DNA of 64,000 nt from Hyphomicrobiales bacterium (lineage in GTDB: Bacteria > Pseudomonadota > Alphaproteobacteria > Rhizobiales > Beijerinckiaceae): contig JAFBAS010000059.1 of assembly GCA_019247605.1 (NCBI GenBank), positions 17,499-81,498 of the forward strand. The letters are read 5' to 3'. Position 1 is the stretch's first letter. Every line of letters begins with the position of its first letter. The translations under genes and the position numbers were made by a program. The notes under the pieces were generated by a model. That model was not told the DNA's origin. It was given only the letters and a program-made list of their open reading frames with translations, and made no database searches. This document shows positions 1 to 8,778 of this stretch, piece after piece.

Positions 1-354
1 GAGGCAGCCTACGGTTATTCGCGCGCGGTGGCCGACGGGGATTACGTCTTCGTCGCCGGCACGACCGGCTACAACTATGCCAAGATGGAAATGCCGGAGG
101 ATGTGAGCGAGCAGACGCGGAACTGCTTCTCGACGATTGCCAAGGTTCTCACGGACGCCGGGTCGTCGATGGAAAGCATCGTGCGGGCCACCTACTACGT
201 CACGGACACGAGCTTTCAAGAGCCGGTCCTGCGCGTTTGCGGCGAGCGCTTGCGCTCCGTGCGCCCCGCCTCGACCATGCTTGTCGTCGTCGGCTTGCTC
301 AAGCCCGAGATGAAGGTCGAGATCGAGGTCACGGCGCGTCTCTTGCCGAAATAG
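1..354 (+). CDS. RidA/YjgF family protein, 5' end outside the window
   Basis: The reading frame is open from base 1 to the stop at 352-354 and lacks a clear start, so the gene begins before the window; 117 codons are visible. The visible part matches the RidA (YjgF/YER057c/UK114) fold: an N-terminal strand near YSRAV, the FVAGTTG strand, the helix with QTRNCFSTIAKVLTDAG, and the C-terminal PASTMLVVVGL and KVEIEVTARL strands. RidA proteins hydrolyse reactive enamine or imine intermediates made by PLP enzymes, but many paralogues act in other amine pathways. A GTG at 28 is an internal codon rather than the start, because the YSRAV strand before it belongs to the family. A second RidA gene lies at 6516-6917. 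Confidence 0.85.
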   Translation, partial: EAAYGYSRAVADGDYVFVAGTTGYNYAKMEMPEDVSEQTRNCFSTIAKVLTDAGSSMESIVRATYYVTDTSFQEPVLRVCGERLRSVRPASTMLVVVGLLKPEMKVEIEVTARLLPK

Positions 355-739
355 GGTTGCGGCTACGCGGCTGGCCAGCCGCCGCGCCGGCGTGATTTGC
401 CGGGATGCGCCTGAGCTTCCCGGGCACGAGCCTTGCGAGTCGCCTGCCATTTTGGAACTTGTGCCACTATGGTCAAAAAATGCTTTCGATTGGAGCAGGC
501 CCGGTTGCGGCGACATGCACGCTGACCGAAGGGGAGCCGCAACGCGTCGGCCGCGACCGCGTGTTGGTGTCTTCGAGGCACCATCCACAAAAAAGTGAGC
601 CGCGCGTCTCAAAGGCGCCGCAACGCGGTCATCCGCCGTTCATAAAAAACGTTGCATTCATCAGGTTAAGCCGCTTAGGAGCGGAGAGTCCCTCGAGGGT
701 GGGCTTTCGGGCCCGACCCATGGCGTTGTTTTGACGGCG
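355..739. other. Intergenic region, no gene seen
   Basis: About 385 bases between the RidA fragment and the ClC gene. Short frames exist in both strands but have no recognisable protein features and no plausible ribosome binding sites. I see no hairpin followed by a T run and no convincing -35/-10 pair. It presumably holds the promoter of the ClC gene. Confidence 0.5.
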
Positions 740-2578
740 ATGAACTTCGACGCTGTCTTCTCGGCTCGTTCCAATCTCCATGCACGCGTAACCGCGGCGG
801 GCCGCGCGATCTCGCGGGCACCGTTCAGCTTGCGTCGGGCGCCGGACCATCTGCGCGCCCTTGTCCGCACCAGCGAAGTTTGGCTCACGGCGCTCGCGGC
901 AGTCGCCGGCGGACTCGCCGGCGCCATGGTCTGCGGCATGTCCTACGTCGTGGTGATCGCGCATCGCCTGATCTTCCACGTCAACTCGCATACGGGGGTG
1001 AGCGGTGCCCAGGGCCTCCCTTTCCTCTCGTCGCTCTTGGCTCCCGCGGCCGGCGGGGCCGTGCTCGGTCTGGTGCTCTGGGCTTACTCCCAATGGCGCG
1101 AGCGCATCCCGGTCGACCCGATCGAGGCGAATGCGCTGCATGGCGGGCGCTTGTCGCTCACGGACAGCTTCATCGTCGCCTTGCAAAACGTGATCTCGAA
1201 CGGCTTCGGCGCTTCCGTCGGCCTCGAAGCCGGCTATACGCAGATCGGTTCTGGCGTCGCCTCACGCCTCGGCCAGTTCTTTGGGCTGCGCCGCAACGAT
1301 CTGCGCACGCTTGTCGGTTGCGGCGCCGCGGGTGCCATCGCGGCCGCCTTCGACGCGCCGCTCGCGGCTTCCGCCTATGCGTTCGAGCTGATCATGGGCC
1401 TTTACACCATCGCAACGCTCGCGCCCGTCGCCGTGGCTGCCTTCATGGGCACCTTGGTGGCGCGCACGTTGTGGCAACCCGCCTTCGTCGTGGCGATCGC
1501 GGTGCCGAGCGTCGATCTCGGCCACTATCCCTTCATGCTGCTCCTTGGCATCGTTTGCGCCGGTGCCGGCATTCTCATCATGCGGCTCGTGACCATCGTC
1601 GAGCAGACGATGCGCCAAGCTTGGATTCCGATGTGGCTGCGCCCGGCGCTCGGGGGCATCGTGCTCGGCCTTTTGGCGCAGATCACGATCCAGGTGCTCT
1701 CGGCCGGCCACGGCGCGCTGCAGCTGGCGATCCGCACCGAGCAGACGCTTGCCTTCCTGGCGCTTGTCGTGGTGCTGAAGTCGCTTGCGGCCGCCGTCTC
1801 GATCGGTTCGGGGTTTCGCGGCGGCCTGTTCTTCGCTTCGCTCTTTCTCGGAATCGTGCTCGGCAAGCTTTACGGCGGCTTGCTCGTGCTGGGTGGTGTC
1901 GTCGCGCCCGAGGCCACCCCGCTCTTCGCTGTCGCGGCAATGAGCGGGCTTGCCGCGGCTATCATCGGCGCGCCCTTGACGATGATCGTGCTCGCGCTCG
2001 AGGTCACCGGGGATTTCGGCATGGCGGGCGTGGTGATGCTCTGCGTGCTCGCGGCGTCGCTGACGGCGCGTGAGACTTTCGGCTACTCCTTCGCCACCTG
2101 GCGCTTCCATTTGCGCGGTGAATCGATTCGCAGCGCCCAGGATGTCGGCTGGATCCGATCGCTCACGGTCGACAGCCTCATGCGTCGCGACGCGCCCATC
2201 GTGCGCAACAATATGAGCTTCGAGGCCTTCCGCGAGAAATTCCCCCTCGGCTCGGCGAAGACGGTGATCGCGACCGATGAGGCGGGCCGTTACGCCGGGC
2301 TCGTCGAGGTCGCGACGGTGCATTCCCACGAGCTGGACACGCTGGGCTCGGCGGGGCTCATCGAGGATCTCGCCTATCAGCGCGACGACATGCTCTTGCC
2401 CTCGATGAACGCCAAGGAGGCGGCGCGCGATTTCGATCGCCTCGAGAGCGACTCGATCGCCGTCGTCGACACACGCGACACGCGCCGAATCGTGGGCCTC
2501 CTAACCGAAGCCCATGTGCTGCGCCGCTACAGCGCCGAGCTCGACCGGCACCGCCGCGAGGCTCTGGGCGAGGTGTAG
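740..2578 (+). CDS. ClC-family chloride channel/exchanger with C-terminal CBS pair
   Basis: A 612-residue membrane protein of the voltage-gated chloride channel family, which moves Cl- across the inner membrane, often in exchange for H+. Residues about 45-450 carry the helix-rich ClC core. The filter segment that is usually GREGP reads GLEAG (residues 161-165, gating Glu163 kept) and is followed by YTQIGSG. The helix N region reads GSGFRGGLFF. The last 140 residues are soluble and fit a CBS-domain pair (SLMRRDAPIV, then IAVVDTRDTRRIVGLLT). An ATG at 740 was preferred over an in-frame TTG at 731. No ribosome site is strong for either. Channel or exchanger cannot be decided from the sequence alone. 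Confidence 0.88.
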   Translation: MNFDAVFSARSNLHARVTAAGRAISRAPFSLRRAPDHLRALVRTSEVWLTALAAVAGGLAGAMVCGMSYVVVIAHRLIFHVNSHTGVSGAQGLPFLSSLLAPAAGGAVLGLVLWAYSQWRERIPVDPIEANALHGGRLSLTDSFIVALQNVISNGFGASVGLEAGYTQIGSGVASRLGQFFGLRRNDLRTLVGCGAAGAIAAAFDAPLAASAYAFELIMGLYTIATLAPVAVAAFMGTLVARTLWQPAFVVAIAVPSVDLGHYPFMLLLGIVCAGAGILIMRLVTIVEQTMRQAWIPMWLRPALGGIVLGLLAQITIQVLSAGHGALQLAIRTEQTLAFLALVVVLKSLAAAVSIGSGFRGGLFFASLFLGIVLGKLYGGLLVLGGVVAPEATPLFAVAAMSGLAAAIIGAPLTMIVLALEVTGDFGMAGVVMLCVLAASLTARETFGYSFATWRFHLRGESIRSAQDVGWIRSLTVDSLMRRDAPIVRNNMSFEAFREKFPLGSAKTVIATDEAGRYAGLVEVATVHSHELDTLGSAGLIEDLAYQRDDMLLPSMNAKEAARDFDRLESDSIAVVDTRDTRRIVGLLTEAHVLRRYSAELDRHRREALGEV

Positions 2579-2590
2579 CGCGGGAAAAAC

Positions 2591-2944
2591 ATGAGCGGCC
2601 AAGCCGAGCTGATCGATCTTTATTGCGACGTGTGGGGTGAAGCTGACGCTCATCGCCGCGCTGAAAAGCTTGACGCGGTGTGGGGCCATGGTGCCGCCTA
2701 CACCGATCCGACCGTGCATGCGGTCGGCGCGCAGGAGCTCCTTGCGCACATCGCGGGCGTTCGAGATCGACGCCCGGGGTCGAGGGTCGTGCGCACTACC
2801 GAGATCGAAATTCACCATGGCATGGGACTATTTTCTTGGCAGGCGGTTGGTGCCGACGGTGCGATCTTGCGAAAAGGCATCGATATCGCGTTTTTCAGCG
2901 CGGATAGAGGAAAGATCGAACGCATGATCGGCTTTTTCACATAA
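2591..2944 (+). CDS. SnoaL/NTF2-like protein
   Basis: A 117-residue protein with the cone-shaped alpha+beta barrel pattern of the SnoaL/NTF2-like superfamily: an N-terminal helix (IDLYCDVWGEADAHRRAEKL), the typical WGHGAAYTDPTVHAVG turn, and strands ending in GKIERMIGFFT. Members are small cyclases, isomerases or ligand-binding proteins, and the substrate here is unknown. The gene starts 12 bases after the ClC stop and 134 bases before livH, so it may be cotranscribed with either. Confidence 0.72.
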   Translation: MSGQAELIDLYCDVWGEADAHRRAEKLDAVWGHGAAYTDPTVHAVGAQELLAHIAGVRDRRPGSRVVRTTEIEIHHGMGLFSWQAVGADGAILRKGIDIAFFSADRGKIERMIGFFT

Positions 2945-3078
2945 TGAACGAAGCCGTCCCATCGGCTCCATTGCCGCCTCGCCTCCCGTTGCGCCTCCCT
3001 CGAAGCTTTGCTTAATTCGGGCCGACGCGGGGAGAGCGCGCCCGCGCGCCGCAACCCAGGGAGGGGTCGCAACCGCTC

Positions 3079-3999
3079 ATGTCGACGGCCCTCCTCGCGG
3101 TGCAGACGCTGAACGGCTTGCAGCTCGGCGTCATCCTCTTCCTCATCGCGGCCGGGCTCACCCTCGTGTTCGGGGTGATGGACTTCATCAATCTCGCGCA
3201 CGGCGTGCAATACATGCTCGGCGCCTATTTCGCCGTCACGGCTTATGGGCTGACGCAAAGCTTTCCGCTGGCTCTCGCGCTGGCTATCGGCGCTTCCTTG
3301 CTGGTCGGCTTAATCCTCGAGGCGGCGATCTTTCGCCACCTCTACGGGCGCGACCATCTCGATCAGGTGCTCGCGACATTCGGCATCATCCTCTTCCTCA
3401 ACGAAGCCGCACGCATGACCTTCGGCGCCAACGCGCTCTCGCTGTCGATGCCGGACGCGCTCTCGGGCTCGTTGCGCTTGATGCCCGGGCTCCTCTACCC
3501 GGTGTATCGCTTGGTCGTGATCGGCGCCGGCATCGGCGTCGGCGTCCTCCTCTACGTTCTCGTCAATCACACGCGTGTCGGCATGCTGGTGCGCGCCGGT
3601 GCTTCGAACGCCCCGATGGTGTCGGCCCTGGGCGTCGATATCGGGCGCCTGTTCATGATCGTTTTCGGCGTCGGGGCCATGCTGGCCGGGTTCGCAGGCG
3701 CCCTGGTCGCGCCGATTTTCGCGGTCGAGCCGAACATGGGCGACAACCTGCTGATCCTCGCCTTCGTCGTGATCGTCATCGGCGGCATCGGCTCGGTGCG
3801 CGGCGCCTTCGTGGCGTCGCTTCTCGTCGGCCTCGTCGACACGCTCGGCCGTTCGTTCGCGAGCGACGTGTTACGAGGCGTGCTCTCGTCTTCGGCGGCC
3901 AATCAGGCAGGTCCTGCGTTGGCCTCGACGCTGATCTACGTGCTCATGGCAGCGGTGCTCTTCTTCAAGCCGGCCGGACTTTTTCCGGCCCGGGCCTGA
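3079..3999 (+). CDS. livH: Branched-chain amino acid-type ABC transporter permease LivH
   Basis: A 306-residue inner-membrane permease of the LivH type with about eight hydrophobic segments. The family hallmark GLTLVFGVMDFINLAHG lies near residues 28-44 and the EAA-like loop GIGSVRGAFVASLLVGLVDT near 236-255. With LivM it forms the channel of a HAAT-family importer for branched-chain amino acids, amides or related compounds. It heads a tight livH-livM-livG-livF run, with livM starting 2 bases after its stop. No periplasmic binding protein gene is next to it, so the substrate cannot be inferred. Confidence 0.93.
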   Translation: MSTALLAVQTLNGLQLGVILFLIAAGLTLVFGVMDFINLAHGVQYMLGAYFAVTAYGLTQSFPLALALAIGASLLVGLILEAAIFRHLYGRDHLDQVLATFGIILFLNEAARMTFGANALSLSMPDALSGSLRLMPGLLYPVYRLVVIGAGIGVGVLLYVLVNHTRVGMLVRAGASNAPMVSALGVDIGRLFMIVFGVGAMLAGFAGALVAPIFAVEPNMGDNLLILAFVVIVIGGIGSVRGAFVASLLVGLVDTLGRSFASDVLRGVLSSSAANQAGPALASTLIYVLMAAVLFFKPAGLFPARA

Positions 4000-4001
4000 C
4001 C

Positions 4002-4985
4002 ATGCGCGGGATCGCGGTGCCGATGGACTCCACGTCGCCGACCGCGACCGAACCCAGTCGCGCCCTCGTGCCGGTGCTTCTTTTCGCGGCGCTGGCGCTC
4101 GCGCCGCTGCTCGGTGCGTTCGGTGCCGAGCGTTACGTCCTTGCGCTTCTCACCCGGTGCGCGATCTTCGCCATCGCGGCGCTCGGGCTCGATCTCGCGC
4201 TCGGTTGCGGCGGGCTCGTGAGCTTCGGCCACGCGGCTTTCATCGGCATCGGCGGCTACGCGGCCGGAATCCTGACCGCGAACGGAATCGACGACGGCAT
4301 TCTCCTGCTCTTCGTCGCGCTCGCCGCAAGCGGTCTCTTCGCGCTTGCGACGGGCGCGATATCGCTGAAGACGCGCGGCGTGCATTTCATCATGATCACG
4401 CTTGCCTTTGGCCAGATGGCCTATTTCGTGGCGAATTCGCTCAAGGCCTATGGCGGCGACGACGGGCTGACGCTCGCAAACCGCGCATCTTTCTTCGGGC
4501 ACGACCTCCTCGCCGACAACCGCGCCTTCTATTACCTGTCACTTGCGATGCTGCTCGCGGTTTATCTCTTTGCGCGTGCCGTGCTGCGCTCGCGCTTCGG
4601 CCGCGTGCTGCGCGGCGCCAAGGAGAACGAGACGCGCATGGCCGCGATCGGCTTCAACCCGTATCCGTTTCGCCTCACGGCTTATGTGATCTCGGGCATG
4701 ATGGCCGGGGTCGCGGGCTTTCTCCTCGCGGAGCAATCCGAGTTCGTGAGCCCCGCATTCATGACATGGCAGCGTTCGGGCGATCTCATTATCATGGTCA
4801 TGCTCGGCGGCATGGCCTCGCTCGACGGCGCCATTCTCGGCGCGGTCTTCGTAGTGTTGACTGAAGAGCTGCTCTCGGGCTTCACCGAGCATTGGCGCGT
4901 AATTTTCGGGCCCTTCCTCGTTCTCGTGGTGCTCTTCGCGCGCGGCGGCCTTCTCGGCATCCTCACCGGTCGCCGCCATGGCTGA
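4002..4985 (+). CDS. livM: Branched-chain amino acid-type ABC transporter permease LivM
   Basis: A 327-residue permease with nine or so hydrophobic segments, partner of LivH. Family features are LDLALGCGGLVSFGHAAFIG near residues 63-82, and KENETRMAAIGFNPYPFRL followed by GMMAGVAGFLLAEQSEFVSP. The loop MLGGMASLDGAILGAVFVVL near the C-terminus is the cytoplasmic contact with the ATPases. ATG at 4002 is used. ATG at 4023 is an alternative that removes a short polar lead. The 3' end overlaps livG by 8 bases, suggesting translational coupling. Confidence 0.92.
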   Translation: MRGIAVPMDSTSPTATEPSRALVPVLLFAALALAPLLGAFGAERYVLALLTRCAIFAIAALGLDLALGCGGLVSFGHAAFIGIGGYAAGILTANGIDDGILLLFVALAASGLFALATGAISLKTRGVHFIMITLAFGQMAYFVANSLKAYGGDDGLTLANRASFFGHDLLADNRAFYYLSLAMLLAVYLFARAVLRSRFGRVLRGAKENETRMAAIGFNPYPFRLTAYVISGMMAGVAGFLLAEQSEFVSPAFMTWQRSGDLIIMVMLGGMASLDGAILGAVFVVLTEELLSGFTEHWRVIFGPFLVLVVLFARGGLLGILTGRRHG

Positions 4986-5727
4986 GCCTCTACTGGCGCT
5001 CGATCGCGTGACGAAGAGCTTCGGCGCTCTGCGCGTGACGGACGAGGTCTCGCTCGACATTTCCAAAGGCGAGCTGCACGCGCTCATCGGGCCGAACGGG
5101 GCCGGCAAGACGAGCCTCATCAATCAGCTCTCCGGGTCGTTTGCGAGCGACAGCGGGCGCATCGTCTTCGACGGCGAGGATGTGACCGATCTGCCGATGC
5201 ATGCTCGCGCTCGCCGTGGCCTCGTGCGCAGCTTTCAGGTCACCTCGATCCTGCCACGCTTCACCGCGCTCGAGAATGTCGCGCTCGCCGCGCAATCGCG
5301 CTTCGGATCGAGCGCGCGCTTCTTCGGCAATGCGGCACGCGAGTCGCGCCTCAACGAGGGGGCGATGGAGGCACTCGCCGAACTCGGTCTCGCGGAGCGA
5401 GCCCACAGGTTCGCTGGCACGCTCTCGCATGGCGAGAAGCGCAGGCTCGAGCTTGCCATCGCGCTCGCGCTCCAACCGAAGCTTCTTCTCCTGGACGAGC
5501 CGATGGCGGGTGCCGGGGCGAGCGAAAGCGAGGCATTGGTGGGGACGCTATCTGCCCTCAAGGGGGGTTGTACGATCCTCCTCGTCGAGCACGACATGCA
5601 GGCGGTGTTCGCGCTCGCCGATCGCATCAGCGTCCTCGTCAATGGCGGCGTGATCGCGACAGGCACACCGGACGAAGTGCGCTCGGATGCGCAAGTGCGG
5701 TCCGCCTACCTCGGTGAGGCCGGCTGA
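4978..5727 (+). CDS. livG: ABC transporter ATP-binding protein LivG
   Basis: A 249-residue ABC ATPase. Walker A is GPNGAGKTSL (residues 38-47), the signature is LSHGEKRRLE (about 148-157) with His in place of the usual second Ser/Gly, and Walker B is KLLLLDEPMAG. The switch His lies in LLVEHDMQAVF. The C-terminal tail DAQVRSAYLGEAG is typical of LivG. It powers uptake through LivHM together with LivF. Confidence 0.92.
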   Translation: MAEPLLALDRVTKSFGALRVTDEVSLDISKGELHALIGPNGAGKTSLINQLSGSFASDSGRIVFDGEDVTDLPMHARARRGLVRSFQVTSILPRFTALENVALAAQSRFGSSARFFGNAARESRLNEGAMEALAELGLAERAHRFAGTLSHGEKRRLELAIALALQPKLLLLDEPMAGAGASESEALVGTLSALKGGCTILLVEHDMQAVFALADRISVLVNGGVIATGTPDEVRSDAQVRSAYLGEAG

Positions 5728-5752
5728 TGCCGCCTTTGCTGAATATCCTTCC

Positions 5753-6451
5753 ATGCTGAGCGTCGAGGGGCTCGAGGCCGGTTATGACACGGCGCGCGTG
5801 CTTTTCGGCGTCGACCTCGAGGTCGAAGCCGCGCAGGTCGTCACCCTCCTCGGGCGCAACGGCATGGGCAAGACCACACTGGTCAAGGCCATCATGGGGT
5901 TGTTGCGGCCAAGCTCCGGGTCCGTGAGCTTCGAAGGAAGAGCGCTCGCCGGCGCGCCGCCTTTTCGGATCGCTCAAGCTGGAATCGGCTTCGTGCCGGA
6001 GGGGCGCCAGGTGTTTCCCACCTTGACGGTCCAGGAGAACCTCATCGCGACCGCGGCGTCTCGCTTCGGCCCGCCTCGCTGGACGCTCGCGCGCGTGGAG
6101 AGCCTGTTTCCGCGGCTCGCCGAACGGCGCCGACAACTCGGCTGGCAGCTTTCGGGCGGCGAGCAGCAAATGCTCGCCATCGGGCGGGCCCTGATGACGA
6201 ACCCCAAGCTGCTCATCCTCGACGAAGCAACGGAAGGCTTGGCGCCGCTTGCACGCGCCGAGATCTGGACGGCCCTCACGCACCTCAAGCAGGAGGGCCA
6301 AACCATTCTCCTCATCGACAAGAATCTCGACGCCATGATGAGGATCGCCGACCGTCACATCGTGCTTGAGAAAGGCAAGGTGGTGTGGAGCGGCACGAGC
6401 GCGTCACTCGCGGCGGAAGGGGCGGTCAGGGAGCGCTATCTCACGGTGTGA
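5753..6451 (+). CDS. livF: ABC transporter ATP-binding protein LivF
   Basis: A 232-residue ABC ATPase of the LivF type: Walker A GRNGMGKTTLV, signature LSGGEQQMLAIGRAL, Walker B KLLILDEATEGLAP. The H-loop is changed to LLIDKNLDAMM (Lys-Asn where many ATPases have a His), and this is common in LivF-type proteins. The open frame extends to 5687, inside livG, but the family start MLSVEGLEAGYD at 5753 is the better choice. It ends the liv operon and faces the minus-strand RidA gene. Confidence 0.9.
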   Translation: MLSVEGLEAGYDTARVLFGVDLEVEAAQVVTLLGRNGMGKTTLVKAIMGLLRPSSGSVSFEGRALAGAPPFRIAQAGIGFVPEGRQVFPTLTVQENLIATAASRFGPPRWTLARVESLFPRLAERRRQLGWQLSGGEQQMLAIGRALMTNPKLLILDEATEGLAPLARAEIWTALTHLKQEGQTILLIDKNLDAMMRIADRHIVLEKGKVVWSGTSASLAAEGAVRERYLTV

Positions 6452-6515
6452 ACGGTAGGGGGGAGCGATTGAAGGTCTCCAAACACGTCAGTGCCCCCGG
6501 TAGTCTTGCCGCCAG

Positions 6516-6917
6516 CTATGCGCCATCGACCTTCGCCGCCACGCACTCGACCTCGACCTTGAATTGTGGGCGTGAGAATCCCGAGACGATCATCAAGGTC
6601 GAGGCTGGCGGCGGATTGCCGACATGACGGTCCCGCACCCGCATGTAATCGGCGAGATACGCCTCCTTAGTCACGAAAGCATTGAGCCGCACGATGTCGG
6701 AGAGCTCCATCCGGGCCTCGGCAAGGAGCGCGGCAATCGCCGCAAAGCAAAGCTCCGCCTGGGCTTCCGCGCTTTCCGGTGTCTCCCCCTTTGCGTCGAT
6801 ACCCAGCTGGCCCGACACGAAAACGAGGCGTGCGCCGGCCGCCACCTCGATCGCGGCCGAGTAGCGCGCGAGCGGGGTCGCCAACGTTTTGGGGGACAGA
6901 GGGCGCAAAGCGGGCAT
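6516..6917 (-). CDS. RidA family protein
   Basis: A 133-residue RidA-type protein: LVFVSGQLGID, then AQAELCFAAIAALLAEA, the Arg-containing IVRLNAFVTK strand, and PPASTLMIVSGFSRPQFKVEVE. The ATG at 6917 is preceded at good spacing by AAAGG. A GTG at 6953 would overlap the rlmE stop by four bases and is a weaker alternative. RidA proteins deaminate reactive enamines/imines. It lies directly downstream of rlmE and converges with livF, 64 bases apart. Confidence 0.85.
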   Translation of the reverse strand: MPALRPLSPKTLATPLARYSAAIEVAAGARLVFVSGQLGIDAKGETPESAEAQAELCFAAIAALLAEARMELSDIVRLNAFVTKEAYLADYMRVRDRHVGNPPPASTLMIVSGFSRPQFKVEVECVAAKVDGA

Positions 6918-6949
6918 GGGGAGCCTTTGATCGTCAGTCGGGGATGGGT

Positions 6950-7648
6950 TCACGCGGGACTCGCCCCGCCTCGAAATCCGGTCGCGAGCAGGTAAAGCTC
7001 GGCCGAATCAACGCGACTCGCGGCCGGCTTCACATGTTTGACGCGGGCAAAATCGCGCTTGAGCGAGGCAAGCAAGGTGCTTTCGGTCCCGCCCTGCAGG
7101 ACCTTCGCCAAAAAAGCGCCGCCGGGGGCCAGCACCTCGGTGGCAAATTCCGCGGCAGCTTCGGCGAGCCCCATGATACGCAGATGATCCGTCTTGCGGT
7201 GGCCCGTCGTGTTCGCCGCCATGTCGGAGAGCACGAGATCGGCTTTGCCGCCGAGCGTCGCGATGAGCCAGTCCGGCGCCTCTGGCGCGAGGAAATCGAG
7301 TTGCGCGAAAATCACGCCCTCGATGGCCTCGAGCTCGAGAAGGTCGATCGCGACGACCCGCCCCTCGCCGGTCTTCGCCGCGACGCGCTCGGCCGCGTAT
7401 TGGGACCAGCCGCCAGGCGCAGCGCCGAGATCCACGACGCGCAGGCCGCGCCGCAAGAGGTGGTGGCGCTCATCGATTTCCTTAAGCTTGTAGGCGGCGC
7501 GCGAACGATATCCCTCGCGCTTCGCCATGGCCACGTAAGGGTCGTTGAGCTGGCGTGTCAGCCATTGGCGCGAGGACGTCGATTTCTTCGCCCGTTTGCG
7601 AACCCTCACCGAAAGGCTGCGCGGTGGAAGCTTATCCCCTGATGCCAT
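6950..7648 (-). CDS. rlmE: 23S rRNA 2'-O-methyltransferase RlmE (FtsJ/RrmJ)
   Basis: A 232-residue SAM-dependent methyltransferase that in E. coli methylates U2552 in the A-loop of 23S rRNA during late 50S assembly. The SAM motif VVDLGAAPGGWSQ spans residues 71-83. The catalytic tetrad K-D-K-E can be placed at Lys54 (AAYKLKEID), Asp142 (VLSDMAANTTGH), Lys182 (LAKVLQGG) and Glu217 (SAELYLLATGF). The basic N-terminal extension of about 30 residues is usual in alphaproteobacteria. The RidA gene follows on the same strand. Confidence 0.93.
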   Translation of the reverse strand: MASGDKLPPRSLSVRVRKRAKKSTSSRQWLTRQLNDPYVAMAKREGYRSRAAYKLKEIDERHHLLRRGLRVVDLGAAPGGWSQYAAERVAAKTGEGRVVAIDLLELEAIEGVIFAQLDFLAPEAPDWLIATLGGKADLVLSDMAANTTGHRKTDHLRIMGLAEAAAEFATEVLAPGGAFLAKVLQGGTESTLLASLKRDFARVKHVKPAASRVDSAELYLLATGFRGGASPA

Positions 7649-7690
7649 GATGGACGGCGCCCATGTCCGATGTCCGAATAGACCCCGGGG

Positions 7691-8515
7691 TCAGCGCGCC
7701 ATGAACACCGGTAAGGTCGTGTTGGCGAGAATGTGGCTCGTCGCCCCGCCGAAGATCATCTGGCGCAAACGGCTTTGGGTGTAGGCGCCTTTGATGAGGA
7801 GATCGGCCCCGACGGAGGCCGTGTACTCCAAAATCATCTCGCCGCTCGTGCGCTTCCCGGCAGTGACGTTTACGGCTTGCGCGTCGATGCCGTTCAGCTT
7901 GAGCCCATTGGCGAGTTGCTCCCCGCTCGGCCCCGGCACGGTGCCGCCTTCGACCGTCAGGATGGTGATACGTTTCGCCTGGTGCAGAAGCGGCATCGCA
8001 AGCGCGACCGCGAGCGCCGTCTCGGTGCTGCGGTTCCAGGCGATGACGATGTTGTCGCCGAGCTCGCGCGGCGGGGTCGGCGGAGCGATGAGGCAAGGCT
8101 TGCCACTCTCGAAGAGCACGGCCTCGAGCGTGGACGAGCGCGGTCCTGACGGGTCGTAGCCGGGTCTCCCGAGGACCGTGATGTCGAAAACGCGCGCATG
8201 GCTCGCGACGAAGATGTCGCCCGGATCGGCTTCGGTGAGCCAGCTGAAGGAGACGGGCGCGCCCTCTGCTTGCGAAGGCGCTTCCTGGCGCATGAAGCGG
8301 TCGAAGACCTTGCGGGCCTCGCCGGCGAGCTCTTCGGAGGGACGGCCTTCGGTTACCCAAAGCGGCGTCATGTCGCCGAAGCCATAGACCTCATACATCG
8401 GAAAAAAGGCGAAGCCCTGGATATGCCCGCCAAAACGGCTGGCCAACAAATGGGCGCAGGCGAGCACCGACTGGGTGTAGTCGTTTTGCTCGAGCGGAAC
8501 GAGAATTGCCCTCAT
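7691..8515 (-). CDS. Tandem-domain universal stress protein (UspA family)
   Basis: A 274-residue cytoplasmic protein made of two UspA-like halves. The first begins MRAILVPLEQ and ends in LGRPGYD...LFESGKPCLIAPP. The second begins NIVIAWNRSTETALAV and ends GADLLIKGAYTQSRLRQMIF...LANTTLPVFMAR. The second half keeps a G-x-T/S-x-R-like nucleotide loop only loosely, so ATP binding is uncertain. ATG at 8515 is preferred because the family usually begins with the first beta strand. ATG at 8521 adds two residues. A candidate promoter lies upstream. Confidence 0.85.
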   Translation of the reverse strand: MRAILVPLEQNDYTQSVLACAHLLASRFGGHIQGFAFFPMYEVYGFGDMTPLWVTEGRPSEELAGEARKVFDRFMRQEAPSQAEGAPVSFSWLTEADPGDIFVASHARVFDITVLGRPGYDPSGPRSSTLEAVLFESGKPCLIAPPTPPRELGDNIVIAWNRSTETALAVALAMPLLHQAKRITILTVEGGTVPGPSGEQLANGLKLNGIDAQAVNVTAGKRTSGEMILEYTASVGADLLIKGAYTQSRLRQMIFGGATSHILANTTLPVFMAR

Positions 8516-8599
8516 GCTCATCGCACCCTCCGAACGTTATCCGCAAAGCTCTCTATGGGAGGGACGTTAATTCCTCTCCATTTCCGATCGCTGCCGTCT

Positions 8600-8629
8600 T
8601 CGTAGCGAGCCGAAAATCCGCCTTGTCAA
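8600..8629 (-). promoter_or_regulatory. Candidate sigma-70-type promoter for the universal stress gene
   Basis: On the minus strand a perfect TTGACA sits at 8629-8624. About 17-18 bases further is a weak CTACGA hexamer. The start codon follows about 85 bases later. The -35 match is exact and the -10 is poor, so this is only a candidate. Confidence 0.25.
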
Positions 8630-8778
8630 TTTGTAACCCATGGAGGCGCCGGCACAAAGGCCTCTCACGATCGCGGCTCAGCGTGCCGGAACGCTCCAGA
8701 ACCGAACCTAAGCGGCCACGAGGCAAGGAAGCGGTGGGATCGTCCGCACTCCTGCCCGTGGGTGATTTCACGCCACCC

